From positions 20,009,158 to 20,073,157 of the forward strand of contig CM041097.1 in the NCBI GenBank assembly GCA_023079485.1: a stretch of 64,000 bases of DNA. Direction: 5' to 3'. The notes beneath the pieces were generated by a model that had not been told where the DNA came from, searched no databases, and saw only the letters and a program-made list of their open reading frames with translations. This DNA is from Archilochus colubris (Eukaryota; Chordata; Aves; Apodiformes; Trochilidae). Shown here piece after piece: positions 1 through 12,237 of this stretch (position 1 is its first letter; every line of letters begins with the position of its first letter). The translations under genes were made by a program, and so were the position numbers.

Positions 1-1200
1 TTCCTGCTCTTCTCTAATGTAAAGGAAGCTGAGCTTTCATCTTCCTAGCTCTCAGGGAGCCTCAGATAACCTCACACCGTCATGCTGGAAGGAAAAACAA
101 ACTGCACCAGCCTGATGTGGAGAGATCCTTTGCTTGTGCTGGATCCCAGCACTAATGGCCCATGGAGCATCCCTTCCTGCTACCTGTGAGTCCATGCTGG
201 AAGCAGATTCTGTAGCTCATCTGCTCAAAACAAACAGGGAAACCTGCAATCCATCTCCAAAACCACCTTTTTTACCAGAAAGGGAGATTCTTTAGTTTTC
301 ATTTGCTGCCTGTAACTGAGAGCTGGGAATCTGTAAAATAACTGTGGTGAGGAGGGAGCTGCTGGCATCAGATGCTGACTGCAAACACCACGAAGGTTTC
401 ACATCCTCACAGTCCTGCTGGTTGCTGTTGCACTCTTACCTTTATAGATGTTACTTCTGCAAACCAAAGTCACTATTTCCCATCTTTTCCAACCCAGGAG
501 CACAAGTGCTTGGTGGTTTTCTGTACCAGTAGGAAGTGTTCTGGGCATCCAGCAGCTCCTGGGTGCATGTGTGTGTACGTGCTCAGCTGCAGCAGGCTGG
601 GCTGGGGGGGTGCTCTGGTGTGGGCTGCTTTTAAGTACAGAATGTTTTAGGAACCAAATGACTTGAGATGCCTACAGCTAATGCTGTAAGCACTGAGGTC
701 TTGGACACACCCAGGAGCTGCTCTTACTCATGCATGCAAAGCACAAATGGGACTTTATTGAAAATATCCTATGGGGTGGTTGTAATGGAGATATTTTTGT
801 TGTAGAGCAATCCAGTGGCCTGATAGCAGAAGGCAAAACCAGAAGGTTTCTCAGTGCACAGAGGTGCTCTGTGACTTCCCTGTTAATCACCTGGTGCTAG
901 GTTGGGAGTTTGTTTTCCTTCTGCTGGCTCCAGCACAGTCAGGGCCCGTGGGGAGTACTCTGATGTCAGTAAGGAGCAGCACATGCTCAGCACCCTGATC
1001 TTTCAGTAGCATTTGAGTCATGAAAGCCAAGTGACTAAAACTTGAAGGGAACAAAATGCCAACCATCAAGCTTAACTTCTGGGAGAACAGCTGGCTGAAG
1101 GCTGGTGAATCAAAGCAGAGGTGGAGGCTTGGTCTTCAGTAAAATCATGATTTTTAGATCTCCCAGAGCACTTCTTCAGTGATGTCCCAGTGCAGCTGGC

Positions 1201-1236
1201 ATCTTGAGATGTGGTTAAATCTTGAGATGTGGTTAA
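1201..1236. repeat. 18-bp exact tandem duplication
   Basis: The unit atcttgagatgtggttaa occurs twice head to tail without a mismatch. Perfect identity suggests a recent slippage event. Nothing suggests function. Confidence 0.9.
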
Positions 1237-4200
1237 ATAGATATAACAGAGCTTCTCTCTCACCACAGAGGAATAAAAGCTCATCTGCTCCCCTAGAAGC
1301 AGCAGTGGGCTCTGGGTGCTGCTGGGGAGCACTGCCTGCCCAGGAGAGCTTTGGGGGGCAGGCACCCTCTATTTATTGAGTGCATCCATGAGATACAGAG
1401 TTCTGCTTAGGAAGATTTCATTTGTACAAAACACACTGCAAAATTTGTCTGCACTTAATGAAAATGAACCCACTACTTTCTGTGGTCTGTACCCTGACCG
1501 TTCTCTAATCTCTGGTCTGTTGGCAAGTTTTAGGGCTCCACACACCTCTGCAGCCTGCAGAGAGGATTTTCTGAACTTCTATGGCAGTTTCCAGTGGAAA
1601 AACTCATCTGCAGCCTCTGGACTAATAACTGTGTTCATTTTGCATCAGATACATTTGTCATTGTGAAAGTTGACCTAACCAAATCCTCCAGCCTTGTCTT
1701 TGAGGTCTAACACAGTTTATCTTCATTTCACAATTTTGGGGGGTTATTATTAGCAGCTCTTGGTTTGTAGTTCATTCTGTGCTCAGTCAGAATAATTTTT
1801 TTACTTGAACTTGAATTGCTCAGGCCTTTGAGAATAGGAAGCTGGTGGGATAGGGATGGGTTATGTAAAAAGGCTTTTTGGCAGCAAAGCCATGTGTCAC
1901 CTCTGCATGGCATTTTCCTAACTCCGGGTTTTCACACGGGAAATGCATTTGGCCTGAAGTGAAGCAAAGGGTTTGTACTGACACACAGGAGCTTGCAGCT
2001 GATGATTGTAATACAGTTAATAAAGGGAGTTCCCGGGTAACTCCCATGAGCTTCAGTGGGAGAGCAGATCCCCATGATGTCGGGAAGGGATAACTGGAAT
2101 AGGTGTTACTGCTTCATTACATCCATGCAGGGCCAGTATTAAGGCTAGGCAAAGTAGGTGGTTGCCAACTCTAGCAGAAAAGCAAATCTAGAGATGTTCC
2201 TTATTGTAGTTTGGCAGGAGTCCTTTTTATGGGATTGTTAAGAAAATTAGTGTGGGGCAGAGGCAGCACTAGAAAAAAATACTCCAGGTTTACCTTACCT
2301 GGCTGAATCCCGTGCTGCTCTGTTCTTTTGCTGTGGAGGTGAACATGGATGTAATAAATGATCTGATCTGGGGGAAAGGCAGAGGGCTTTTCCTACTTAC
2401 AGCTCTCTGGATGGAAATTTTTTGGGGGTATTTTTAGTTTTTGGAATTTACTCAGGAGCGCTGTCAGGTTCTTTGGTAACAGAGGTGGTGACAAGTGTGG
2501 TGGCCATGGCTGTTCAGCCTCTCACCCCAGCTCAGCAGGAGCTCTGGTGCTGGGTGGGCAGCCTCCCCTCCTTTGTTAAGGAGACAGAAGCAGAGGTGGA
2601 ACCACGGGGTCACAAACCAGACAACAAATTAGGTTGACAACTGCTGCAGCTCAGTGAACTGAAAGTTACGTAAACCCTTTATTAATTTATATAACCCTGC
2701 ACATCCACCTCCAGAGAGCTGGTGCCAGGATTTCTGCAGGGAGCAGCCTGTGGAGGGGGGATGCCCTGTCAGCCCCATGCTTTCCTCCAAAATGTCTGGA
2801 GCCATCCATCCCCCAGGTGCTGGTTGGACACGCTTGGCTGGAGCCTGGGTGGCAGGTGCTGCTCAGAGGCACACGGAGCTGCAGCTCCTTTGGAAGAGGT
2901 GGAAGCTTGGTCCAATCCCTGTGCCTGCTGCAGCACGGTGAGTTTTCCTCCATTAAAGCCATCCTGGCTAATGAATGACAGTGGAGGAAATTGCTGAGGA
3001 CTTCCCCTGCAATGCTTGTCTCTCATCTGCTAAATGAAAGTTCCGTGTGCTGCTCCTCTGCCTCCCCCCTGTAGGGTTTGGGGTTACCTTGGCTGGTGGA
3101 AGTGAATGGAAAGTGAAGTCCCTTACATAACTGCCTCTCCATGGAGACTTTGGGCTGCTCCTTTAATTAGGGATCTTCTCAAAAGTTAGATTGCGTGACA
3201 AATTACCCCCACACACACGATGGTATTTTCAGCAAGGGAATGTAGAATGAGGTTGATGACATTAGTTTCAGGCATTTTTTTTTTCCAAGTGCTACACCAA
3301 AGTGATGTGATGCAGAGCTACCACTTCCACGTGTGGTGGTGCCTTTGTTTTCCCTTCATCCAGAGTTCTTCCCAGCAAACACTGAGGCTGAGGTAATGGG
3401 AGTCAGCACCCCAGGAGAAAAAGTTGATTGTTTCTCAGGAAAGAACTGGGATTTGCTCCTAGCTCTAAGGCATCTGAGCAGAATTGCCACTTCTGACCAG
3501 AGAATGGTGATGGGATCTGTTCTACACCCCTCCTGTCCCCAATATCTGAGTGTGGAATGAGGACCAGGAGTCATCATGACTTGGGCCTGTGGACCAGAGA
3601 GTTGTGTCTCAGTCACAGCATGGCAATAACACATGGGTGTTGTGCTTAGCCAAGGCTTGGAGCTCACCATAGAGATGTGGAGCATTTTTGAGCTGGAACT
3701 GTACAAAAAGCTGTGTGCCTTCAAGTTGCTTCAACTTCCAGAGCTCTTCAGTTCAGGCTGCAGATGGGAGCCTTGCATTTTCTGTGCCCTCCTTTGAGGA
3801 GCTACAGCCACGTGGTGGTACCATGCTGCTCCCTACAGAGCTACCCAGGGGGGTTCTGAACAAGTCTAATCCCAGGAATCATGGCAGCCAGCTCTTCATT
3901 AGTCTGGTTTAGTAGGAAATACCAGTTTGGGTGCAATGCTGCTCTCAGCAGCTCTCCTGTCTTCAGCTCTTGCACTATTCATGGACTTGGCTTTGGTCAA
4001 TGTTTCTCCTCGTGTGTTGCCACCAATAAGAGAGTCCAGCATGGTGAATTTTGGTCTCCTTTGCTGAACTTGATGCCTCAGACTGTCCAGAGCTGATCGA
4101 TAGTTATTTAATAACTGCAGAATTGTTGCACAAAAGGAACTGAGTCCAGAGGTATCCAATTCCTGCTCCTGTTCCTGGCACACAGGGCAGCAGCAGCCAG

Positions 4201-5439
4201 GTGAGCTGGGCCCTCCCCAGCAGCATCTCTGCCACCTGGGACAAAAGTGGAGGGATTAAGTGGCACTGAAAAGTGAAATAGCTGGAGCCAGGCAGTAAAT
4301 CTGCTTTATTTTTTTTCACTTTACAAACATTTAAAGTTTCCTTTTCTCTGTGACTGCAGCTGCCCTTCACAACTGGGAGAAAACTTTATAGAATGTTACA
4401 GAAGTACTGGTGTATAAAAGGGAAATTTAGTGACACGATGGTGCTGTAGGTTTTGGGGCTTGGACTTTTTAAACTAGATTTGCTACTTAGAAAATTTGCA
4501 ACAGTCACAGGTACCTGTGAGCACACAAAATCATAGATGTTGGTAAATGCTTCAGAGGCAGGAATATCATTGGGTTGCTAAACTTTGGTAAATGGGACTT
4601 GAGAATTTCTGGTTGTTGATAAAAAGTCTCAGAGTTTCTACTGTTTGTTTCTAGCAGGCAGGATTCTTTGATATAGGATGCTCCATCTTTCTGAACATAT
4701 TTTCCTAAAGAAGTATTACTAAAACAAATGCAAAACTGGCAAGCAGTCAGCATGTTTTTAATTATTCACCTGTCTTTCACCATTTTCATGATGTTTTTTC
4801 CCCAAGTTAAACCACACTGTTTATTTTTTAATTAATTTTTGTTTTCTACGTTCTGAGTATGTTACTTCAGAACATGACATTACCAACCAAAGTCCATGTT
4901 GATAAGGACTCCCATCAACCATCACACTCAGCTGTGGGCACAAGAGGGGACTGGAGGTGGTAGGACCCTGGCAGCCCCCAGTCTCTTTATTTTAATGTGT
5001 TTGGCATAGCCAAGGCTCAGTCTCCCTTGGCACTCAGATACCACCCTTCTGAAAACAAACAAGCCCTGCTCCTCGTGTGCCCAGAGACAGAGCCAAAAGC
5101 TGGGAGGAATCATTTCTGCAGAGAGGATTTCACTTTTGTTGGGGTCAGTGAGATGGGATGGGTGAGACTGAGAACGGGGTGGGTGAGGTGAGGTTGTACC
5201 CATACCACTTGTAGTCTGTCTCCTGGAGCTGGAGACACTTTTAGAAGTATATTTGGGCAGTTGTCCTGTATTACAGGACCTCTCAGGTTTTTATTTTCCC
5301 CAAAGGGAGGTTTTATGCTTAGATTTTGAGGTGCACATCTATGATTTGGCAGCATGGGCAAATATGAAGTTTCCATTGTGATTTTTTTGGGAGGGAGGTT
5401 GTGGTGGTGGTGGTAATCTTTGGCACAATCTTCTGCTTT

Positions 5440-5508
5440 GGTAGGGGGATGGAACTCTGTGATCTCCAGAGGTCCATTCCAACCCCTGCCATTCTGTGAT
5501 TCTGTGGT
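5440..5508 (+). mobile_element. CR1 LINE 3' tail fragment
   Basis: The text resembles the terminal segment of bird CR1 elements: a GATGG...CTCTGTGATCTCCAGAGGTCC stretch, then TTCCAACCCCTGCC, and the short terminal repeat ATTCTGTG twice. Only the extreme 3' end is present, as is usual for 5'-truncated CR1 copies. Confidence 0.75.
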
Positions 5509-5861
5509 TGAGCAATCTAGAAGAAAAAAAGAAGTGTTCCAGCAGGGTCTGGCTTGGCCTCCAGTCCTGGTAGCTTTGCATCCTTGCTGGTTGTTGGGTA
5601 CCACAGACCTCCTGTGTGGCAACCCTCTCGGTGTGCAGGTGTGATCCAGCTCCTGGAAGGAACAAAGATGTAAATCACTAATTCTCCATGTCACTCCCCA
5701 TGGGATCCAGGTCCAACATAAACTTTTCAGATGATCCCTAGCAGGATTAAAGTCCTCCACAAGCAGGCAGAGGCAAGCTAGTCAGAAAAACAAGGTCATG
5801 CTGCCTTTTTTTTTTTTTTTTGGGTAAGCACAGGAATCAACAAAGCTCTCTTATATAACTG

Positions 5862-5870
5862 CTATTTATA
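5862..5870 (+). promoter_or_regulatory. MEF2-type motif in intron
   Basis: The string CTATTTATA matches the MEF2 consensus core and lies in a non-repetitive stretch (about 5840-5960) together with ttatataact. This is a single motif match with no independent support. Confidence 0.2.
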
Positions 5871-8800
5871 TCCTGCTCTCTCCCTCGCTGCAGGCATGCA
5901 GGAGTAGCTGAGGAGGGAATTTAATGAGCTCTCAGGGCTTGCTCACCTTCCAGAGCGGGTAGGAGCCAGCTTGTTTTTGAAGTGCGTCAGCAAATGAAAC
6001 TGGTGGTGGGTGGGTGGTTTGGGTAGGTGGACTGACTTGTTGCTATGGTTTTCTTTAATTCCTCTGTCTCTCAAGAAGATCTTACACTTTTTTTTTTTTT
6101 AATTTTTAATTTTTTTTTTTTCTTTTGGGGAGTCTGCAGACTTCCTTGTTTCTCACACCTACACAGAGCTCACTGGTTTGGTAAGGAAGTGGGATTCATG
6201 CTCCTGCCATGCAAGAGCCTTGCAGAGATTAACTGAGTGACCTGGAGGCTGCGTGCTCCCACATGTATGCAGGAGGAACTCAAATACCACTCTGTGCTGA
6301 AAGCAGGTCAGGCCCCTGAGTCTCCCACGCTTTGGCATCCATCTGCTCTCTCTTGGGGGGGATTTAAACCCCCAAGCCAGCAGTCACGTTCCTACCTGTT
6401 GTCCCCACAGTGTTCCTTCCCTCCCTGACATTCCCCTGTCACTTCACTGTCCCAGGGGTTTTGTACAAGGGGACTCTGCTCCTCTGGAGTTTGTTTTTGC
6501 TTCCCTCTTTGTGAAATGGCTTCAAACTGCGTCAGGATTTTAGGTGTTGCAGGAGGATGTGGAGGCTACAGGGCCTCTCCCTGAAGTGAGGGGTGTGATT
6601 CTGCTGCTGCTGCTTTCAAACTGGTTGGGAAAGATGAGCAGACACTTGGGCTGTGTCTGCTGTACCCCTCCAAAAACCTCCTCTGGGGGGGAATGGGGCA
6701 GGATCTCCAGCAAAGAGCAGAGCCTCGCAGGATGGTGTGTGGATGCCCATGACAGAGCTGCTCGTATTTGTGGAAAACAGAGCTGGGAAGTCCCCCTTCT
6801 ACTTTCAGGACTGAGTTTATTTTACAGTTTGTAAAAAAAACACAGGCAACTGAGGTGTTCTGGCAGATTTTCCTTATGGGTTTATTTCAAACTGTGAAGT
6901 CTGTTCAGCATGAAATATTTCAGCTGCCATTTCCTTTGGCTGTGCAAGACTAATGATATCTATCACTCACACCCCAGAGTGATGGAGCTCAGTGAGAAAG
7001 ATTTCAAGAAAAGAGAGAGGTATTTAAAAAAAAGGAAAAAAAAAAAAAAGAGAGGGGCATTTCAAATGAATAGATGAGGGGGGTGAGAAAGCAAAGTAAG
7101 GTTTGAATTTTCTGCAGGGGATGCCCTTGCAATATGTTCCTGCAGCATGCAAAGGGGTTGGCATTTGTAGTTAATTCAGTGCTTTGTGTTAGCAGTGGCA
7201 ATTCCCCCCCCTGGCTGCTGGGAAGCAGTCTGGCCACCAGCATGGGGGTGGTGAGATCTTTCTGCAAACGTGAAGTAGCACAGAAGTTTTGCATTAGTTG
7301 ATGCTGGCAGCCTGTCTGGATAACCCAAGCAAGTTAACATCCCCAGAATAATCTCCCTAGCACTGGAATAAAATGTCCTGAATCAAAGCCAGAGAGCTGA
7401 TCTTGCATCTGGAGGGACTTTCCTCTTCGAAATATCCCTGGCTAGGCAGGTCCATGGGGTATTTTCCATACGCTGGCATTAGAAAAATTGGGAGGGAGGG
7501 GACAGCAGTTTGCTTGAGTTTGTGAAGTGTTTGCTGGACCTTTGCTTTCCTCTATTTATTGGTAATCAAGTGTTTGTTTTCCTGGGGAATCCTTGATGCT
7601 CTGGCAGGGCTGGGTGGCTGTGGTGAAGCAGCTCAGAGCAGGCTCTGTCCCCATCAGGATTTGGGTTCCCCAGCCAAGTGCCTGCCTCAGCCCAGAGCAC
7701 CCTTCTCCCAGGAGGAAGCAGGCAGCTGGAGCAGATGCCTCTGAAACCCAATGCCTGCTCCCAGGGTTCTGGTTCTGTTGCTCACAAGGGCATCATTCAG
7801 CCCGGGCTGTCAGCAGGAGGCTGGGGCTGAGAGCCAACCTGTGCACTGCTCAACAACCAAAGGGTTGTTCCTGCTCTTGGCTGGAAAACAGCTGTGACTT
7901 GGGGACAGACCCAGCTGACAGGGAGCAGTGGGGAGGCAGGGTGTTCCCAGTACACAGGCAGCACTGGATAAGCCCTGCAAAACCAAGAGTGAGAAATAAA
8001 TTGCCTTCAGCTGGCTCTGTCTTTTTATTCCCCCCCTCCCCATTTAAAAATCCTACACTGGACATAGGTTCATCATGACACTTACTGTGGATTACTTAAT
8101 TTATAGGGGATTGCTTAGCTGGTCTGTACATTGTACCCAAAGCTATAGGTCTGCTGCGTTTTATGGCCTTGCTCTCCAAAGGGCAGATGTCAGCTCTGGT
8201 GGTTTTTAAAGAAAAAAAAAGTTTGCTACTGATTGCTGGTCCCTGAGATGTGTTAAGGAGCATTTTTCAGTGCTCTGGGGTATTATCCTGCATCCCGAAT
8301 CACACTCCCCCAGGCTGGGTAGGTAGCTGAGCTTCTCTTCTACTCATCTTTGGAAATTATGTGTATTCTGTGTCAAAGATCTTGGAAGGCAAGGAAGGGA
8401 GAAGAGGTGAAGTGGTGATGCTTGGAAATGTGCCCCTTCTTGGCTGGGTTTTGGTGGTTGGTTTTTTTTTAATTAGATTGTTAATGACCTCCAGTATGTA
8501 AGAACATGCCAAAAAAGCCCCACATAAGTAAAATTGAAAAAAAATAAAATAAATTGATGAGGGAAAAATGGTGACAGCAAGCAGTTCAATCATGTGGTTC
8601 TTATGGTTATTAACAAGCAGAACAGGCTACAGGCAGACAAGTCTGCAATTCCTTATCACGAAAGCTAAGATGCTTTTCCCAAAAAGAGAAAACAAAAGCA
8701 GAAAAAAATAACAAGCAGAGGTTTGGGCTCAGCTGATGACTTGAAGTGAGGAGCTGGTGGTCCTCAGAGGTGGGCCACGTGCAGCTGATCCACGTGCTGC

Positions 8801-11219
8801 AGTTCAGGCTGGGCCTTCAGTTTATTTCCCAGGGAAATCATTCACTTGTCAGGTTTTTCTCTGAAAGATGTTTTGCATGGGTCAGGGAAATGAACACAAT
8901 GGTGGGGACATTTACTGACTGTCCCACTGGGAGAGGGGCAGCAGGGGGGTATCCTGCCATGTGTGAGGTTTTGGGTTGGATTTCTTTATAAGGGTGTTGG
9001 AGAGAAGGAAGGAGTGATGATGGCACAAGTGTCCTGGTGCCTGCTGTTACTGGTGTTTTACTCTGTGATGCTTTAACAGGAGCAGGACTTGGTGTGGATG
9101 GCTTTGCAGACCTGCAGTGTCTCTGCTGGGTTCTTCTCCTTCCACAACCAGAAGCTCATCAGAGCTCTTGGTATCTCAAAAGCCTCTGAGAGAATCACTG
9201 TGTACTGCTGCTTCCTGATGCTTCATACCTGCCTGGGAACAGTGCACCACAAAACAAAAACAAACAAACAAAAGATTTATTCCCCAGTCTCCTGCAAGGC
9301 TTCAAACTAGCCAACCTTTGTGCTCAAAGATTTTCCCCTCGTGTTTCCCAACAAAGCTCTTTCTGTTGCCCCAAGTTGGTCTCCCATGAGCTGGCGTAGG
9401 CAGTGGTTGCTGTGTCTGAGGCTGAGGGAGGACCCTTTGTGTGATGTGCCAGCAGCCATCGTGTTGGGAGCTTGTGCCTGTCACATGTGGATGTTTTTGA
9501 GCTTCTTTCACTTTGTGACTGTGTAATTAACTGCAGTCACATTCCCTCTGATGCTCTCATGTCAGCCAGAGGTCTGGGTTCACTTCCTCAGCTGGTGGCA
9601 GTGATTCTGGAGATGTTCTGCCTTCCACTGAGGTGTGTGGGCTTGGGGACCTGCTTGCTGAACCCAGCTTTGAGACAGCAAACCCCGTGGTCACCTCCTG
9701 TGCCTCCTGTTCAGTGGCAGTGACTATTTGCAGTTGTTAGCAAAACACAGGTGAAATAAAATCCAGGTTCATCCTGCCTGATTTTAGCACTCTGTCAGTG
9801 AATTTTAGGATTTCTGCCATAATCATCAGCACCAATTACCTGCAGCTTGAGAGATCACACCTCTTAAAATACAGTGTCTTTGGCAGCTGGCATGTGGTTG
9901 ATGCAGACGTGTGAAGGTGTCAGGCATCCTGACCCAAACTGAAACAATCACTTGGTGGCAACCATTGAAGGTGTGCACAGCATGCCCAGGAAAGCTTTAC
10001 TGGAAATGTTCGTTTCTTTTGTTGTTTTTTTTTTCTCTGAAGTGCAGTGGAAAGTCAGCTAAGAAGCCTGAAAAGACAACAGAAATCAACCTGTCAGCAA
10101 GTAACAATTACTCTCAGACAAGGTATTTCTTGTACCTACTCTCATAGAGGGTTCATTAAAAAAAGCTTCTCCCTCACTGCTGCTTCATCCCAGGGAAACC
10201 CCTCCTGTTCAGGCTCTTGAGATGTGCAGCCAGGTGACCCCATCACTTATCTGATCAGCAAATCATCTTAGTTTTGTCAGAAAATGCTTACCTTTTCTAG
10301 AACTGATGCTTTCTGCTGGTCTGTTGGTAAAATATTGTTGTTGTTGGCATGCTCACTGTGTAATAATGTTAATTTTCAAGTGAAGTTTTCAAGATGCAGC
10401 TTAGGTGCCAGTTCCTCCTCTGTCTGTATGTGTAGCCACCCAAGTAACAGCCAGTGCTTCAAAGGGTGGGCTGTGTAAAGAGCTGATCCTGGGTTATCCT
10501 GCTCAGCAGCTCAGGGAGACCCTGGCAATCTCTTGGGCATGCTATTACTTTGACAGGGTTCTGGCAGCTAGGTCTGGTCAGGTCCAAGAACCAGTTTAGA
10601 ATAATTATTAAAAAAATAATCTTTAAGGAAACTCATTCAGACAAAGGCTGGTTTTCTTTGAGTATGTTTTATGAGGAAACTTTAAAATTATTTACATTAA
10701 AAATACTGAACTGGAGAATAATTCTGTGAATAACAGCCAACTAATTGGGCACCCAAATCATCTTCTGTCATGTCCCAGGGCCCAGCAGAGTTTCTGCTGC
10801 CATGACTTTGGGTAGCAAGCATCTCCTGCTGGTGTGGCTCTGCTGGCAGGCTGTCCAAGTGGGCACCAGGAGAAGGGTGGCCTTGGGCTGGGTTCCCCTT
10901 TCCATCCTCTCTGGTAATCACTGCAAATTAAGGAAAAACTCTTCAGGAGTTTACTGAGGGTGCTCTGGCCAGGTGGAAGGTGTTTCAGTGATGGGAAGGG
11001 ATGTCTCAGGTGAGTATTGACCATCTTGGTGACACGATAGCACTGCTGCCCTGCCTGCAGCCCAGGACACAACACTATCAGGGTTTCAAAGTCACCCAGC
11101 GTGGGTCTGACTGCAGCTGCTGGGGAGTGATCAAAGGCAGAGGTAGCAGGGACGGCCTTGTGTGCTCCACTTCGCAGGGAAGCAGGCAGGATATATTGCT
11201 CTTCCCATTTTAATTTGTT

Positions 11220-11480
11220 TTTTCAATAAATCAGGCTTCATTCCTATTCATCATGTGGAGCTGTCGGATCGTGAGCTGCTGCAGAATGCTAACTAATTTC
11301 ATAATACTCTGCATAAGGTGACCCACTTACAAGTTCATCCTTCAGTCGTGTTGGAGCTCTGGTCCTGATTTATGTAACAGCATATTGGTTTCATCAAGGA
11401 TTGTCTGGGCGCTCACTGTGTTGGCTCCTTCTTGACCCGCACTTGATTTGTATTCTCCTCGATTTTAGGAAGAACTTTTT
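11220..11480. promoter_or_regulatory. Candidate conserved non-coding element 0.6-0.8 kb before exon A
   Basis: This stretch lacks repeats and homopolymers, retains several CpGs in AT-rich sequence, and carries a TTATGTAA PAR-bZIP/C/EBP-type motif at 11370-11377. Sequence of this texture is often conserved, but no comparison could be made here. Confidence 0.25.
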
Positions 11481-12056
11481 GTCTCTGTGTGCATATGGGC
11501 AGAAGAACATTAATAAACCTTTTAGGAGGAGCCCGTGTTTGGAGTTTTTCTGTCACTTTTAAGATGCATTGGAGTAGGAATTAAAAGGAGCTTGAGGAAG
11601 TCTGCTGCAGGCAAGGCAAGGGAAACCTAGCATGAAGTATCCCTCGTTAGGTTTCCCTGTTTGTGTGGTTTTGGACTGGTTTGCACATGGACTATTGCAT
11701 ATTATGAGTCAGACCCTTTGGTTTGGTGGCAGGGAGGCAGGACAATTCTTTTGCCTCTCTACTCTTCTTTCTGAACTGAGAATCAGATCACAGATAATTC
11801 CATTGTCCTTACCTTCATTCACTGTACTCACATTCTTCCCATTACTGAGAGAGAAGCGTGCTGCCCAAATGTAGTAGTGCTGGGGTGATTTATTGCACTT
11901 GCTTTTCTTTACAAATATATTTTTCCATTGATCCAGGCTTGGGTTTGCTGAAAGCTAATAACCTCCCAGTCCTCCAGGAGACCAGGCAGTGCAGGAAGGT
12001 GAAATAATCTGTATTCAGACCTGTGTATGAAAACCCTGTTCCCTTTTCTCTTGTAG

Positions 12057-12237
12057 CATTCGTTCTTCTGCCGCCTGACAGAAGATAAGAAATCTGAAAA
12101 GTTCTTCAAGGTTTTTTATGATCGCATGAAAGTGGCACAGCAAGAAATCAAGGCGACTGTCACAGTCAACACCAGTGACTTAGGAAATAAAAAGAAAGAT
12201 GAAGACTCAGACAGAGATGTACCCAACAGAAAGAGAG
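12057..12237 (+). CDS. ITPR1: ITPR1 exon A: regulatory/coupling region with former caspase-site segment
   Basis: The acceptor ends ttgtag and the donor is gtaatt. The exon encodes residues 1-60 plus the first base of codon 61, from [12 protein letters not shown] onward, corresponding to roughly residue 1840 of mammalian ITPR1. Most of it is almost identical to the mammalian protein. The tail, residues 45-60, is divergent: where mammals have KKKDDEVDRD, this sequence has [10 protein letters not shown]. It is the first exon recognised in the window, and the 5' part of the gene lies upstream. Confidence 0.95.

Larger units (their letters stand above)
1..12056 (+). other. ITPR1: 3' part of an upstream ITPR1 intron
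   Basis: I recognised no exon, RNA gene or complete mobile element in this 12 kb. It contains poly-T/poly-A runs (for example 5804-5820 and 7026-7049), an exact 18-bp tandem duplication at 1201-1236, a short CR1 tail at about 5440-5508, a MEF2-type motif at 5862-5870 and a non-repetitive AT-rich block at about 11220-11480. Small or alternative ITPR1 exons cannot be excluded by eye. Confidence 0.7.

Noticed and set aside
5110..5760. 216-codon minus-strand open frame
   Set aside because: It crosses a CR1 tail and low-complexity text such as a His run from a GTG repeat. No family resemblance, so judged chance.
1..12056. Further ITPR1 exons in the first 12 kb
   Set aside because: I looked for IP3-receptor-like peptides next to splice signals and found none I could support. 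A short or alternative exon could still be missed.
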